Positions 1 through 6,177 of a stretch of 7,595 bases of DNA are shown piece by piece (within the stretch, counting starts at the first letter, position 1; each line of letters begins with the position of its first letter). Made by a program: the position numbers and the translations under genes. The notes under the pieces are model-generated. The model was not told the origin of the DNA. It saw only the letters and a program-made list of their open reading frames with translations, and did not search any database. Source of the DNA: Actinomycetota bacterium (GTDB lineage Bacteria; Actinomycetota; Actinomycetes; Nanopelagicales; Nanopelagicaceae); NCBI GenBank assembly GCA_005777515.1, contig SXMA01000039.1, positions 1 to 7,595 on the forward strand, given 5' to 3'.

Positions 1-15
1 AACAATTACCTTCAT
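1..15 (-). CDS. Start of next gene, possibly miaA (partial)
   Basis: An ATG on the minus strand at 15-13 overlaps the miaB TGA stop (14-12) in the same ATGA arrangement used by two other gene pairs in this window. The only five codons visible read M-K-V-I-V before the window ends. This hydrophobic start is what one expects just before the P-loop of tRNA dimethylallyltransferase (MiaA), the enzyme that makes the i6A37 substrate of MiaB, and miaA lies near miaB in many actinobacteria. Five residues cannot identify a protein, so the identity is inference; the overlap itself is seen. Confidence 0.35.
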
Positions 16-1433
16 TTAGAGTGAACGCTCTTTAGAGTCGGCATTCCTAGCGCTACTCCTTTTGATTCCGCCTCAGCCTTTCTGGCGCTAAAAGCATCTC
101 CACCTCTAGTTGGGCGAATGCTTACACTCTGGCTATCTCCAAGGATGAAGTGGGCCTTGCTCTCCTTAATAGTTAGCTCGGCAATATCTCCTGGCCTGGC
201 AGTAGCTGGAGCTTCAAAGTGAACAAGGCGAAAATCTCTACTCCTTCCAGTTGCGCTAGAGCCATCAATGTCAGTTATTAAAACTTCAACTCTCTTGCCA
301 AGTACTTCACTATTGACCCGGGCCGCAATTTGATTTATCTGCTGGTGGAGGCGGTCATAGCGCTCGGCAACGATCTGTTCTGGAATCTGATTCTCCATAA
401 CAGCAGCTGGGGTGCCGGGGCGCTTTGAATACTTAAAGCTATATGCAGCAAGGAAACCAACCTCGCCACATAGATCAAGCGTTGCTTGAAAATCTGCTTC
501 GCTCTCGCCCGGAAATCCCACAATGACATCGGTAGTAATAGTTGCGTTAGGAAGAGCGCTTCGAACTTTGCTAATGATTGAGCGATAGCGATCAACTCGA
601 TAGGAGCGGCGCATCGCTGCCAAGATTGCATCAGATCCAGATTGCAGTGGCATATGAAGGTGGGGCATGACATTTTTTGTCTCAGCCATTGCTTGGATTA
701 CATCATCGGTGAAATCTCTTGGATGAGGAGACATGAAGCGAACTCGCTCCAGGCCTTCAATTTCGCCGCAGGCTCTTAGCAACTTTGCAAAGGCTCCCCG
801 ATCGCCAAAGTCCACGCCATAGGCATTTACATTCTGGCCTAGAAGAGTTACCTCAATAACTCCATCTGCAACAAGAGCTCTGATTTCACTTAATATCTCA
901 GCGCTACTTCGATCCTTCTCTCTGCCTCGAAGCGCTGGAACGATGCAGAAGGTGCAGGTGTTATTACATCCAACTGAAATTGAGACCCAGGCCGAAAATG
1001 GCGAATGGCGGCGAGCGGGAAGGGTTGAGGGAAAGTGCTCTAGCGATTCTTTAATCTCAATCTGCGCTCTTTTTTCAACCCTTGCTCTCTCAAGTAGGGC
1101 GGGAAGTGAGCCCATGTTGTGGGTTCCAAAAACCACATCAACATAGGGGGCTTTCTCCAAAATCACTGACTTATCTTTCTGAGCAAGACAGCCACCAATT
1201 GCTATCTGCAGCTCTGGTCTTATCTTCTTCTCCGGCGCGAGGAAACTTAGGTGGCCATATAACTTGTTATCTGCATTTTCTCTAACTGCGCAGGTGTTAA
1301 AAACAATTAGATCAGGATCAGATCCATCAGCTGCAGGGATATAGCCGGCAGCATCGAGCGAGCCAGCGATTCGTTCAGAGTCATGAACGTTCATCTGGCA
1401 GCCCAGAGTTTGAATTACATAGGTACGGCTCAC
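12..1433 (-). CDS. miaB: tRNA-2-methylthio-N6-dimethylallyladenosine synthase MiaB
   Basis: Radical-SAM methylthiotransferase that converts i6A37 to ms2i6A37 in tRNAs reading UNN codons. The N-terminal domain carries three cluster-binding cysteines (C12 in TLGCQMN, C48 in NTCAVRE, C82 in GGCLAQ). The radical-SAM motif is C156-x3-C160-x2-C163, followed by [17 protein letters not shown] and [13 protein letters not shown] domain and an LGMPTL tail of the actinobacterial type end the 473-residue protein. The open frame extends upstream to 1577, but that would add 48 residues with no family counterpart and overlap recX by 110 nt. The GTG at 1433 puts the cysteines at family-typical positions. A TTG at 1436 is possible, 9 nt after a GATAGG. 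It follows recX by 34 nt and is probably in the recA transcript. Confidence 0.95.
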   Translation of the reverse strand: MSRTYVIQTLGCQMNVHDSERIAGSLDAAGYIPAADGSDPDLIVFNTCAVRENADNKLYGHLSFLAPEKKIRPELQIAIGGCLAQKDKSVILEKAPYVDVVFGTHNMGSLPALLERARVEKRAQIEIKESLEHFPSTLPARRHSPFSAWVSISVGCNNTCTFCIVPALRGREKDRSSAEILSEIRALVADGVIEVTLLGQNVNAYGVDFGDRGAFAKLLRACGEIEGLERVRFMSPHPRDFTDDVIQAMAETKNVMPHLHMPLQSGSDAILAAMRRSYRVDRYRSIISKVRSALPNATITTDVIVGFPGESEADFQATLDLCGEVGFLAAYSFKYSKRPGTPAAVMENQIPEQIVAERYDRLHQQINQIAARVNSEVLGKRVEVLITDIDGSSATGRSRDFRLVHFEAPATARPGDIAELTIKESKAHFILGDSQSVSIRPTRGGDAFSARKAEAESKGVALGMPTLKSVHSK

Positions 1434-1467
1434 CAACGAATCGTACCTATCTATCTCTAGGGCTAAT

Positions 1468-1965
1468 TTATGAGCGCGAAATCCCCAACTCTGCCAATAC
1501 TCGAGAGACAACATGGCCAGAAAATCCTCGCCTTGATAAGGCGCCATGTAATCTGCGGTATGCAACCTCAGGTGCAAGGCTGGTAACTGCCCTCGCCTTA
1601 CGTTCGGCGAAAGTCATCGCATTGGCAAACTCTTCATCATCGCTGATATCACTTGTGATCCACTCAATTATCTCTGGCGAGATTCCCTTAGAACGCAGCT
1701 CTCCACTAATTATTCGCTTTGAGACCTTCTTGGTTCTCTGCCGTGATTCACTCCAATAGCGAGCGAACTCATGATCATTGATAAAGCCTTGCTCGGCGAG
1801 GCGAAAGAGGACTGCGTTTGCAACCTCTTCTTCAATGCCGCGAGATTTGAGAAGTTTAAAGAGCTCCCCCCTACTTTTTGCCCTTCGACCAAGTGCCATA
1901 AGGGCAATGGTCTGAGCTACTTGGTAGGGGTCGCTCTCAACTTCTACTGAATTAGAACTCGACAT
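1468..1965 (-). CDS. recX: Regulatory protein RecX
   Basis: RecX binds RecA filaments and modulates, usually inhibits, their recombinase and co-protease activity. The protein (165 residues from the chosen ATG) is built of helical three-helix repeats. Recognisable stretches are [31 protein letters not shown] and [16 protein letters not shown], then a C-terminal [16 protein letters not shown] repeat, all in the usual family order. Position directly after recA is the classic arrangement. The ATG at 1965 overlaps the recA end by 14 nt, which suggests translational coupling; its Shine-Dalgarno is weak. Alternative in-frame starts are ATG 1980 and TTG 1992, both inside recA. The first residues ([12 protein letters not shown]) are not conserved, so the exact start is uncertain. 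Confidence 0.92.
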   Translation of the reverse strand: MSSSNSVEVESDPYQVAQTIALMALGRRAKSRGELFKLLKSRGIEEEVANAVLFRLAEQGFINDHEFARYWSESRQRTKKVSKRIISGELRSKGISPEIIEWITSDISDDEEFANAMTFAERKARAVTSLAPEVAYRRLHGALSRRGFSGHVVSRVLAELGISRS

Positions 1966-3037
1966 CAGCTGCGGCTTCATCGATTGCAGCAACTAGAGCT
2001 GGATCGATATCGCTCGCGGCAAAGTGAGCCCGGATCTTGCCTTCGATTTCATTAGCTAGGGCAGGATTGTCAAGCAGGAATTGGCGAGAGTTCTCTTTAC
2101 CCTGGCCGAGTTGATCTCCTTCATAGGTAAACCAAGCTCCAGATTTCTTCACAATTCCAAGGTCTACGCCCATATCTAGAAGGCTTCCCTCTCTAGAAAT
2201 TCCAACGCCGTAGATGATGTCAAACTCTGCCTGCTTAAACGGCGGAGCCATCTTATTTTTCACAACTTTGACGCGGGTACGATTTCCAACCGCTTCTTGT
2301 CCATCTTTTAGAGTTTCAATACGGCGAATATCCATACGAACTGAGGCATAGAACTTAAGCGCTTTTCCACCAGTTGTGGTTTCAGGAGAGCCGAAGAAAA
2401 CACCAATCTTGTCGCGGAGCTGATTAATAAAGATAGCTGTTGTCTTAGTCTGACTTAGCGCGCCAGTTATCTTTCTTAAGGCCTGTGACATCAAGCGAGC
2501 CTGAAGTCCCATATGGGAATCTCCCATTTCGCCCTCAATTTCAGCGCGAGGAACAAGTGCTGCAACGGAGTCAACCACAATTAAATCAAGTGCTCCGGAG
2601 CGGACTAACATGTCCATAATTTCAAGTGCTTGCTCGCCAGTATCAGGCTGAGAAACTAGAAGCGCATCGATATCAACTCCGAGTTTCTTTGCATATTCAG
2701 AATCAAAGGCATGTTCAGCATCGATAAAAGCCGCAATACCGCCATTTTTCTGTGCATTAGCAATTGCATGCAGAGTTAGCGTTGTCTTACCGGATGATTC
2801 AGGTCCAAAGATTTCAACAACGCGGCCACGTGGTATGCCACCAATTCCTAAGGCCATATCAAGAGCGATGGATCCAGTTGGAATTACCTCTATTGGAGTT
2901 GCGGTTCGATCGCTCATCTTCATTACTGAGCCCTTGCCAAACTGACGTTCGATTTGAGCAAGCGCGGTATCTAGGGCTTTCTGCCGTTCGGCAGAGGGTT
3001 TTGCTTTTTCATTTGGATCTTTGGCTTCTTTAGCCAC
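1952..3037 (-). CDS. recA: Recombinase RecA
   Basis: ATP-dependent strand-exchange protein for homologous recombination; its ssDNA filament triggers LexA self-cleavage and the SOS response. Numbered from the GTG at 3037 (361 residues), Walker A GPESSGKT is at 78-85, the catalytic Glu in FIDAEHA is at 108, and Walker B LIVVDS is at 152-157. Loop L1 is around [10 protein letters not shown] and loop L2 around [12 protein letters not shown], and the C-terminus is acidic (DEAAADVEF). There is no intein, unlike M. tuberculosis RecA. The frame is open to a GTG at 3088, but an AGAGAGG Shine-Dalgarno seven bases before GTG 3037 and the start [11 protein letters not shown] favour the shorter form. An SOS box and a candidate -10 lie upstream. 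Confidence 0.97.
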   Translation of the reverse strand: MAKEAKDPNEKAKPSAERQKALDTALAQIERQFGKGSVMKMSDRTATPIEVIPTGSIALDMALGIGGIPRGRVVEIFGPESSGKTTLTLHAIANAQKNGGIAAFIDAEHAFDSEYAKKLGVDIDALLVSQPDTGEQALEIMDMLVRSGALDLIVVDSVAALVPRAEIEGEMGDSHMGLQARLMSQALRKITGALSQTKTTAIFINQLRDKIGVFFGSPETTTGGKALKFYASVRMDIRRIETLKDGQEAVGNRTRVKVVKNKMAPPFKQAEFDIIYGVGISREGSLLDMGVDLGIVKKSGAWFTYEGDQLGQGKENSRQFLLDNPALANEIEGKIRAHFAASDIDPALVAAIDEAAADVEF

Positions 3038-3044
3038 GGTCTTG

Positions 3045-3051
3045 CCTCTCT
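3045..3051 (-). promoter_or_regulatory. recA Shine-Dalgarno (decides start)
   Basis: AGAGAGG on the minus strand, seven bases before the GTG at 3037. No comparable site precedes the in-frame GTG at 3088. This places the recA start at 3037 and makes the bases up to the promoter an untranslated leader. Confidence 0.7.
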
Positions 3052-3093
3052 TCTCTCGTAGTTGGCTCCAGAAGGTACGGAATGCCACTGACG

Positions 3094-3112
3094 GCCTGAC
3101 TTTTCAGTCGGC
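3094..3112 (-). other. GNRA-tetraloop hairpin in the recA leader
   Basis: Read on the minus strand, GCCGACT-GAAA-AGTC(A)GGC folds into a seven-base-pair stem with one bulged A and a GAAA tetraloop, a highly stable RNA loop class. It lies about 57 nt upstream of the recA GTG and would be within the leader for any promoter near the SOS box. No U-tract follows, so it is not an intrinsic terminator. A role in mRNA stability or translation is possible but not shown. Confidence 0.45.
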
Positions 3113-3139
3113 GGAAATGTGGAACCGCTCTGGTTGGGT

Positions 3140-3160
3140 ATAACAGCTCGCCGCTGTTAT
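3140..3160. repeat. Perfect inverted repeat, 8-bp arms, 5-nt centre
   Basis: ATAACAGC at 3140-3147 is mirrored exactly by GCTGTTAT at 3153-3160 around TCGCC. No U-tract follows on either strand, so this is not an intrinsic terminator. It overlaps -10-like sequences on both strands (TATAAC at 3139-3144 plus; TATACC at 3142-3137 minus). The size suits an operator for a dimeric repressor such as a TetR-family protein. Alternatively, if recA transcription starts near 3161, it would fold at the very 5' end of the recA mRNA. Which of these applies cannot be decided from sequence. Confidence 0.6.
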
Positions 3161-3167
3161 GGTGATA

Positions 3168-3173
3168 AGTCTA
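3168..3173 (-). promoter_or_regulatory. Candidate recA -10 element
   Basis: TAGACT on the minus strand fits the TANNNT pattern of actinobacterial housekeeping promoters. It starts three bases downstream of the SOS box, so bound LexA would cover the -10/-35 spacer. The predicted start is near 3161, giving a leader of roughly 120 nt before GTG 3037. The -35 region (AGCCAT) is weak. TATACC at 3142-3137 is an alternative -10. Confidence 0.4.
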
Positions 3174-3176
3174 GCC

Positions 3177-3188
3177 GAACATCTGTTC
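3177..3188. promoter_or_regulatory. SOS (LexA) box
   Basis: GAACATCTGTTC matches the actinobacterial LexA site GAAC-N4-GTTC with both half sites intact; the flanks (CC before, TA after) depart from the full TCGAAC...GTTCGA form. It lies upstream of recA, the standard SOS target, in the space shared with the divergent P450 gene and only two bases before that gene's ATG at 3191. LexA control of recA is well established in the phylum; control of the P450 is inference. Confidence 0.82.
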
Positions 3189-3190
3189 TA

Positions 3191-4633
3191 ATGGCTTTTA
3201 AGACACGCAAGCCCTACCTTGGAGCCATGGTTGATCTCGCCCCCTTTCAGAGCCCAAGGCCGGCTGAGTACGCGCCGATGCCAAAGCCTCTAAAGCGACG
3301 AGATTTGAAGGGTCTAAATATTCCCGATGGGCCAAGATCGCCCCTATTAACCCTTAGATTCCAAAAAGATACCCCCGCCTTTCTACTAAATGCCAAGGCT
3401 GAATATGGCGATTGCAGCTCATTCTTCTTAGCAGGCCAGCTCTTTATTACCGCCTTCTCGCCAGAGATGGTCAATGAGGTAACAGTGAGCAAGCAGGGAA
3501 GCTTTATTAAGGGCGTGGGTTTTGATCGGATGAGAAAAGTTTTAGGAAGCGGCCTTTTAACGAATGAAGAACCTATCCATCTTCGCCATAGAAGGTTGAT
3601 GCAATCGCCATTTCATATTAGCAAGATCTCAACTTATGCCCAGACGATGCTTAACCTTACTCGCAAGCACATCTCAAATTGGAGAGATGGCCAGGTCGTA
3701 GCCATTGGCCCTGAAATGATGTCGCTAACTTTCGACATCGTTGCAGATATTTTATTTGGCACAGATATTTCAGCAGATACCAAGCGAGTTCAAGACTCGA
3801 TGCATATTGCAATAGATCGCATTGAGCGCACCATGCTTCCAGGCCTTGATCGCCTTGATAATCTTCCTATTCCATACTTTAGAAAGTTTGAAAAAGCCGC
3901 TAATGAGCTCCATAACGTTGCAACAAGAATTGTTACGGAGCGAATTGCAAGCGGAGTCAAACGCGATGACTTAATGGGAGTCCTGCTTGAGGCAGAAACT
4001 GTCGATGGCGAGAAGTTGAGCGCCCGAGAGATTTCTGATGAGACTCTAACTTTGATTTTAAGTGGCCATGAAACTACTGCAAATGTTTTGACTTGGACCT
4101 TTGCATATTTAAGCCAGAACCCTAAGCACTGGGATGGCCTTGCCAAAGAGGCAGAGGAAGTCTTTTCTCGCGGGGGCGATGAAGATTTTGCCAAGGTGCT
4201 TCTGGCTGCTCCCCTATCTGGAGCTATTTTCAGCGAGGTCTTAAGGCTTGCTCCCCCAGTCTGGATCTCACCCAGAAGAGCTCTAGAGGATGTAACCCTA
4301 GGTGGCAGAGAAATTCCAAAAGGGGCCCACGTTTTAGTTAGTCAATATGTCACTCAAAGGGATGAAAAGTATTTTCCATCCCCAAATGAATTTATCCCAG
4401 AGCGCTGGAGTAATGACTTTGAAAAGAGCTTGCCACGCGGGGCTTATTTCCCATTCTTGGCTGGTAGTAGAAAGTGCCTAGGAGATCAATTTGCCCTGCT
4501 TGAGGGTCGGATAATTATTTTAGAGATTGCAAGAAGAGCACGACTTTCACTTACTGGTGATTTTCCAAAGGCCCAACCACGAGCAACTTATCGCCCTAAG
4601 GGAGCTGTTGCTATGAGATATGAGCTTATTTAA
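3191..4633 (+). CDS. Cytochrome P450
   Basis: Heme-thiolate monooxygenase, probably soluble, needing an external ferredoxin/reductase not found here. Numbered from ATG 3191 (480 residues): a helix-C HLRHRR stretch near 130-135, the oxygen-activation motif SGHETT at 291-296, ExxR as EVLR at 349-352, PERW at 403-406 and the heme loop FLAGSRKCLG with ligand Cys429. The FALLEG after the heme Cys and the sterol-free, bacterial-length fold recall pentalenene-oxygenase-like and CYP175-type (carotenoid hydroxylase) P450s; substrate is unknown. Start is uncertain: the frame opens at GTG 3119, with ATGs at 3191, 3227 and 3278. None has a good Shine-Dalgarno. TACCTT at 3215-3220 would suit a leaderless start at 3227. 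It is the only plus-strand gene, divergent from recA and overlapping DUF3046 tail-to-tail. Confidence 0.93.
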   Translation: MAFKTRKPYLGAMVDLAPFQSPRPAEYAPMPKPLKRRDLKGLNIPDGPRSPLLTLRFQKDTPAFLLNAKAEYGDCSSFFLAGQLFITAFSPEMVNEVTVSKQGSFIKGVGFDRMRKVLGSGLLTNEEPIHLRHRRLMQSPFHISKISTYAQTMLNLTRKHISNWRDGQVVAIGPEMMSLTFDIVADILFGTDISADTKRVQDSMHIAIDRIERTMLPGLDRLDNLPIPYFRKFEKAANELHNVATRIVTERIASGVKRDDLMGVLLEAETVDGEKLSAREISDETLTLILSGHETTANVLTWTFAYLSQNPKHWDGLAKEAEEVFSRGGDEDFAKVLLAAPLSGAIFSEVLRLAPPVWISPRRALEDVTLGGREIPKGAHVLVSQYVTQRDEKYFPSPNEFIPERWSNDFEKSLPRGAYFPFLAGSRKCLGDQFALLEGRIIILEIARRARLSLTGDFPKAQPRATYRPKGAVAMRYELI

Positions 4634-4823
4634 GTTCGCTTGAAATATCTGGGTTATTTTTCACAACCGCCCGCCAGATATCAGCTGGATCAAATCCCAT
4701 CTCAAGGGCCTGATCCACGCTCTGACCGCCAAGTTCTGCCATCACAAAATCTTTGGAATAGGAAGGGGCCCAATCCGGGCCGAAGTGAGCAGTTAGCCTT
4801 CTGCGAAGTTCGGTGATTCTCAT
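4626..4823 (-). CDS. DUF3046 family small protein
   Basis: A 65-residue protein of the actinobacterial DUF3046 family, function unknown. The pattern MRxTELxxR...FG...A...S...D.V...LGGxSxxQALExGxxPxDIWRA is visible, matching the M. tuberculosis protein encoded next to recA (Rv2738c) as I recall it. No signal peptide, membrane segment or cysteine is seen. It begins 16 nt after the tetR stop with a poor Shine-Dalgarno, so it is probably translated from the shared upstream transcript. Its last eight bases overlap the end of the convergent P450 gene. In M. tuberculosis this family sits immediately upstream of recA; here the P450 intervenes. Confidence 0.85.
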   Translation of the reverse strand: MRITELRRRLTAHFGPDWAPSYSKDFVMAELGGQSVDQALEMGFDPADIWRAVVKNNPDISSELK

Positions 4824-4839
4824 AAAGCCATTACTTACT

Positions 4840-5373
4840 TTAAAGAATTGATGCTAAACGCTCTGCCTGCTCTTTAGAGTGCTCATCAGAGAGCGGGGCG
4901 GTTACCTGCCCCATTAGCCAGCGCAGGATTAATCCAACTCCAACTACATCTGTTGCAAATATTTTTGAGAGCTGGGCATAGATCTCAACCCAAATTTTAT
5001 GTTCTCTTGCAGTTAGCGCATTTGCCATAATCTCGCCATCACTAGCCAGTGCGCTCTTAAGCCCTGGATGATTTGAAATCTCAGTGGAGATTAAATAGAG
5101 CGCCTCTGATCGTGATTGGGCAATCATTGCAAGAGTTGAGATTCGCTCCAGCTCGCTTTCAACTAGAGCTAAGAAGACTTCATGCTTATCTCTAAAGTGG
5201 TTATATAGCGAGGCCCTTGAAACTTGAGCTCTATCTGCAATTTCAATCATGTTAGTTCCGGAGATACCACTTTGGGCCAATAACTCTTTAGCGGCTGCCA
5301 TTATGGCGCCTCTGGTGCGACGGTGAATTATTGATTGGTGTTGATAGGTCGAGCGCGCGCTCTGATCTCTCAC
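4840..5373 (-). CDS. TetR/AcrR-family transcriptional regulator
   Basis: One-component repressor-type regulator of 177 residues. The N-terminal DNA-binding domain is clear: RGAIMAAAKELLAQSGISGTNMIEIADRAQVSRASLYNHFRDKHEVFLAL (in parts, residues 22-70), with the helix-turn-helix about 40-62. The C-terminal ligand domain has no recognisable subfamily signature, so the inducer is unknown. The GTG at 5373 is preferred because the next ATG (5301) would remove half of helix 1; AGGGGAAG lies upstream. It begins 21 nt after clgR and precedes DUF3046 by 16 nt, so it is probably cotranscribed with both. Its targets are not evident; the nearby divergent P450 is a reasonable candidate. A GC-rich 12-bp palindrome (5351-5362) lies just inside its coding start. 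Confidence 0.9.
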   Translation of the reverse strand: MRDQSARSTYQHQSIIHRRTRGAIMAAAKELLAQSGISGTNMIEIADRAQVSRASLYNHFRDKHEVFLALVESELERISTLAMIAQSRSEALYLISTEISNHPGLKSALASDGEIMANALTAREHKIWVEIYAQLSKIFATDVVGVGLILRWLMGQVTAPLSDEHSKEQAERLASIL

Positions 5374-5394
5374 AGCCTTATTCTTCCCCTCTAG

Positions 5395-5667
5395 TTAAGC
5401 AGCGTTGGTATCAACGACGCTAAGTACTGGGGTCTCGTTGAGTTTAACTTGAGCAGTTACCTCAACTAGTACTTTTGATAGCGACAAATCAAGTGCGATA
5501 CAAATGGCATTAAGTAGCTCTGATGAAGCTTCTTTCTGGCCGCGCTCTACCTCAGAGAGATATCCGAGAGAGACTCGAGCGCTCTTTGCTACATCTCTTA
5601 GAGTTCTACTCTGTGAGATGCGCTCGGCGCGAAGGCATTGGCCGATATGGCTACGTAGTAACTCCAT
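5395..5667 (-). CDS. clgR: Transcriptional activator ClgR (XRE-type)
   Basis: Actinobacterial activator of clp protease, chaperone and, in mycobacteria and corynebacteria, DNA-repair genes. The 90-residue protein has a single Cro/C1-type helix-turn-helix at about 21-45. Diagnostic stretches are [38 protein letters not shown] and [13 protein letters not shown], close to M. tuberculosis Rv2745c. The C-terminus ends in Asn-Ala-Ala; in Streptomyces the terminal Ala-Ala of ClgR makes it a ClpP substrate, so conditional degradation is likely here too. Start ATG 5667 has a strong GAGGAGG seven bases upstream. It follows cinA by 39 nt and precedes the TetR gene by 21 nt. Position next to pgsA/cinA is the conserved actinobacterial one. 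Confidence 0.94.
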   Translation of the reverse strand: MELLRSHIGQCLRAERISQSRTLRDVAKSARVSLGYLSEVERGQKEASSELLNAICIALDLSLSKVLVEVTAQVKLNETPVLSVVDTNAA

Positions 5668-5674
5668 TGCTATG

Positions 5675-5681
5675 CCTCCTC
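5675..5681 (-). promoter_or_regulatory. clgR Shine-Dalgarno (strong)
   Basis: GAGGAGG on the minus strand, seven bases before ATG 5667: the best ribosome binding site in the window, where most neighbours rely on overlaps or weak sites. It suggests that clgR is translated independently and more strongly than its neighbours. Confidence 0.75.
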
Positions 5682-5706
5682 ATCGAAAGAATGATTGAAC
5701 GAATTC

Positions 5707-6177
5707 CTAGGACCTAAGGATACGCTCCAGCAGGGTTAATGCGCTCTCTACCGCGCCGTTTATGACCTCCTGGCGAGCGCCATTTAAGGATAATTTCACA
5801 CTTTCTTGCCTATCAGGGCCCAGAATTGCAATCCAGATCTCACCAGGAGAGCTGCCATCTAGAGCTGTTGGTCCAGCAGAGCCGGTTGAGGAGATCGCCC
5901 AATTACTTCCAAGTCTCTGTCTTGCCCCCTTGGCCATCTCAATGGCAACCTCTTTGGAAACAAGGCCTTTATCATCAATTAACTCTGCGCTTAAACCTAG
6001 CTGACTTATCTTCATCTCTTTTGAGTAAGCAACGATTGAGCCAACTAAAACATCTGATGCTCCAGCAACTGAGACAAGTTTTGATGTGATTGCCCCGCCA
6101 GTAATTGATTCTGCGCAAGAGATGCTCTCACTGCGCTTTCTTAGTAGATCAATTACCGTTGCTGCAAGATCACTCAT
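5707..6177 (-). CDS. CinA C-terminal domain protein, nicotinamide-nucleotide amidase (PncC type)
   Basis: Stand-alone CinA-C domain (156 residues) without the N-terminal MoCF-like domain of full-length CinA. The family deamidates nicotinamide mononucleotide to nicotinate mononucleotide, returning NMN (for example from NAD-dependent DNA ligase) to NAD synthesis. Visible motifs are AESITGG at 22-28 (candidate active-site serine), GSIVAYSKEMK at 46-56, SKEVAIEMAKGA at 75-86, STGSAGP at 97-103 and PGEIWIA at 111-117. Its ATG overlaps the pgsA stop as ATGA, indicating coupled translation. The pgsA-cinA-clgR order is common in actinobacteria. Family assignment is secure; NMN amidase activity is inferred from homologues. 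It may be annotated as cinA or pncC. Confidence 0.93.
   Translation of the reverse strand: MSDLAATVIDLLRKRSESISCAESITGGAITSKLVSVAGASDVLVGSIVAYSKEMKISQLGLSAELIDDKGLVSKEVAIEMAKGARQRLGSNWAISSTGSAGPTALDGSSPGEIWIAILGPDRQESVKLSLNGARQEVINGAVESALTLLERILRS

Noticed and set aside
335..673. A 112-residue open frame overlapping miaB in another frame.
   Set aside because: miaB is unambiguous here; the alternative translation has no recognisable features.
1952..3037. Checked recA for an intein, as found in M. tuberculosis.
   Set aside because: Walker and loop motifs are contiguous and the length is normal.
3038..3088. RecA N-terminal extension from GTG 3088 (17 residues).
   Set aside because: No Shine-Dalgarno before 3088, a good one before 3037, and the extra residues are not typical of RecA.
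3119..3190. N-terminal extension of the P450 from GTG 3119.
   Set aside because: It would translate straight through the inverted repeat and SOS box, and the added residues (MEPLWLGITARRCYGDKSSR) look neither like a membrane anchor nor like a P450 N-terminus.
3790..4194. A 134-residue open frame antisense to the P450.
   Set aside because: Low-complexity Ser/Arg-rich translation with no domain; a shadow of the real gene.
4645..4681. Inverted repeat ATATCTGG / CCAGATAT with 21-nt spacing just after the P450 stop, considered as a terminator.
   Set aside because: The loop is long, no U-tract follows on the plus strand, and the right arm is ordinary DUF3046 coding sequence; probably chance.
5668..5706. 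Gap between cinA and clgR searched for a ClgR or LexA site.
   Set aside because: Apart from the strong ribosome binding site and a CCTAGG palindrome, no dyad matching known sites was seen; GAACGAATTC is not a LexA box.
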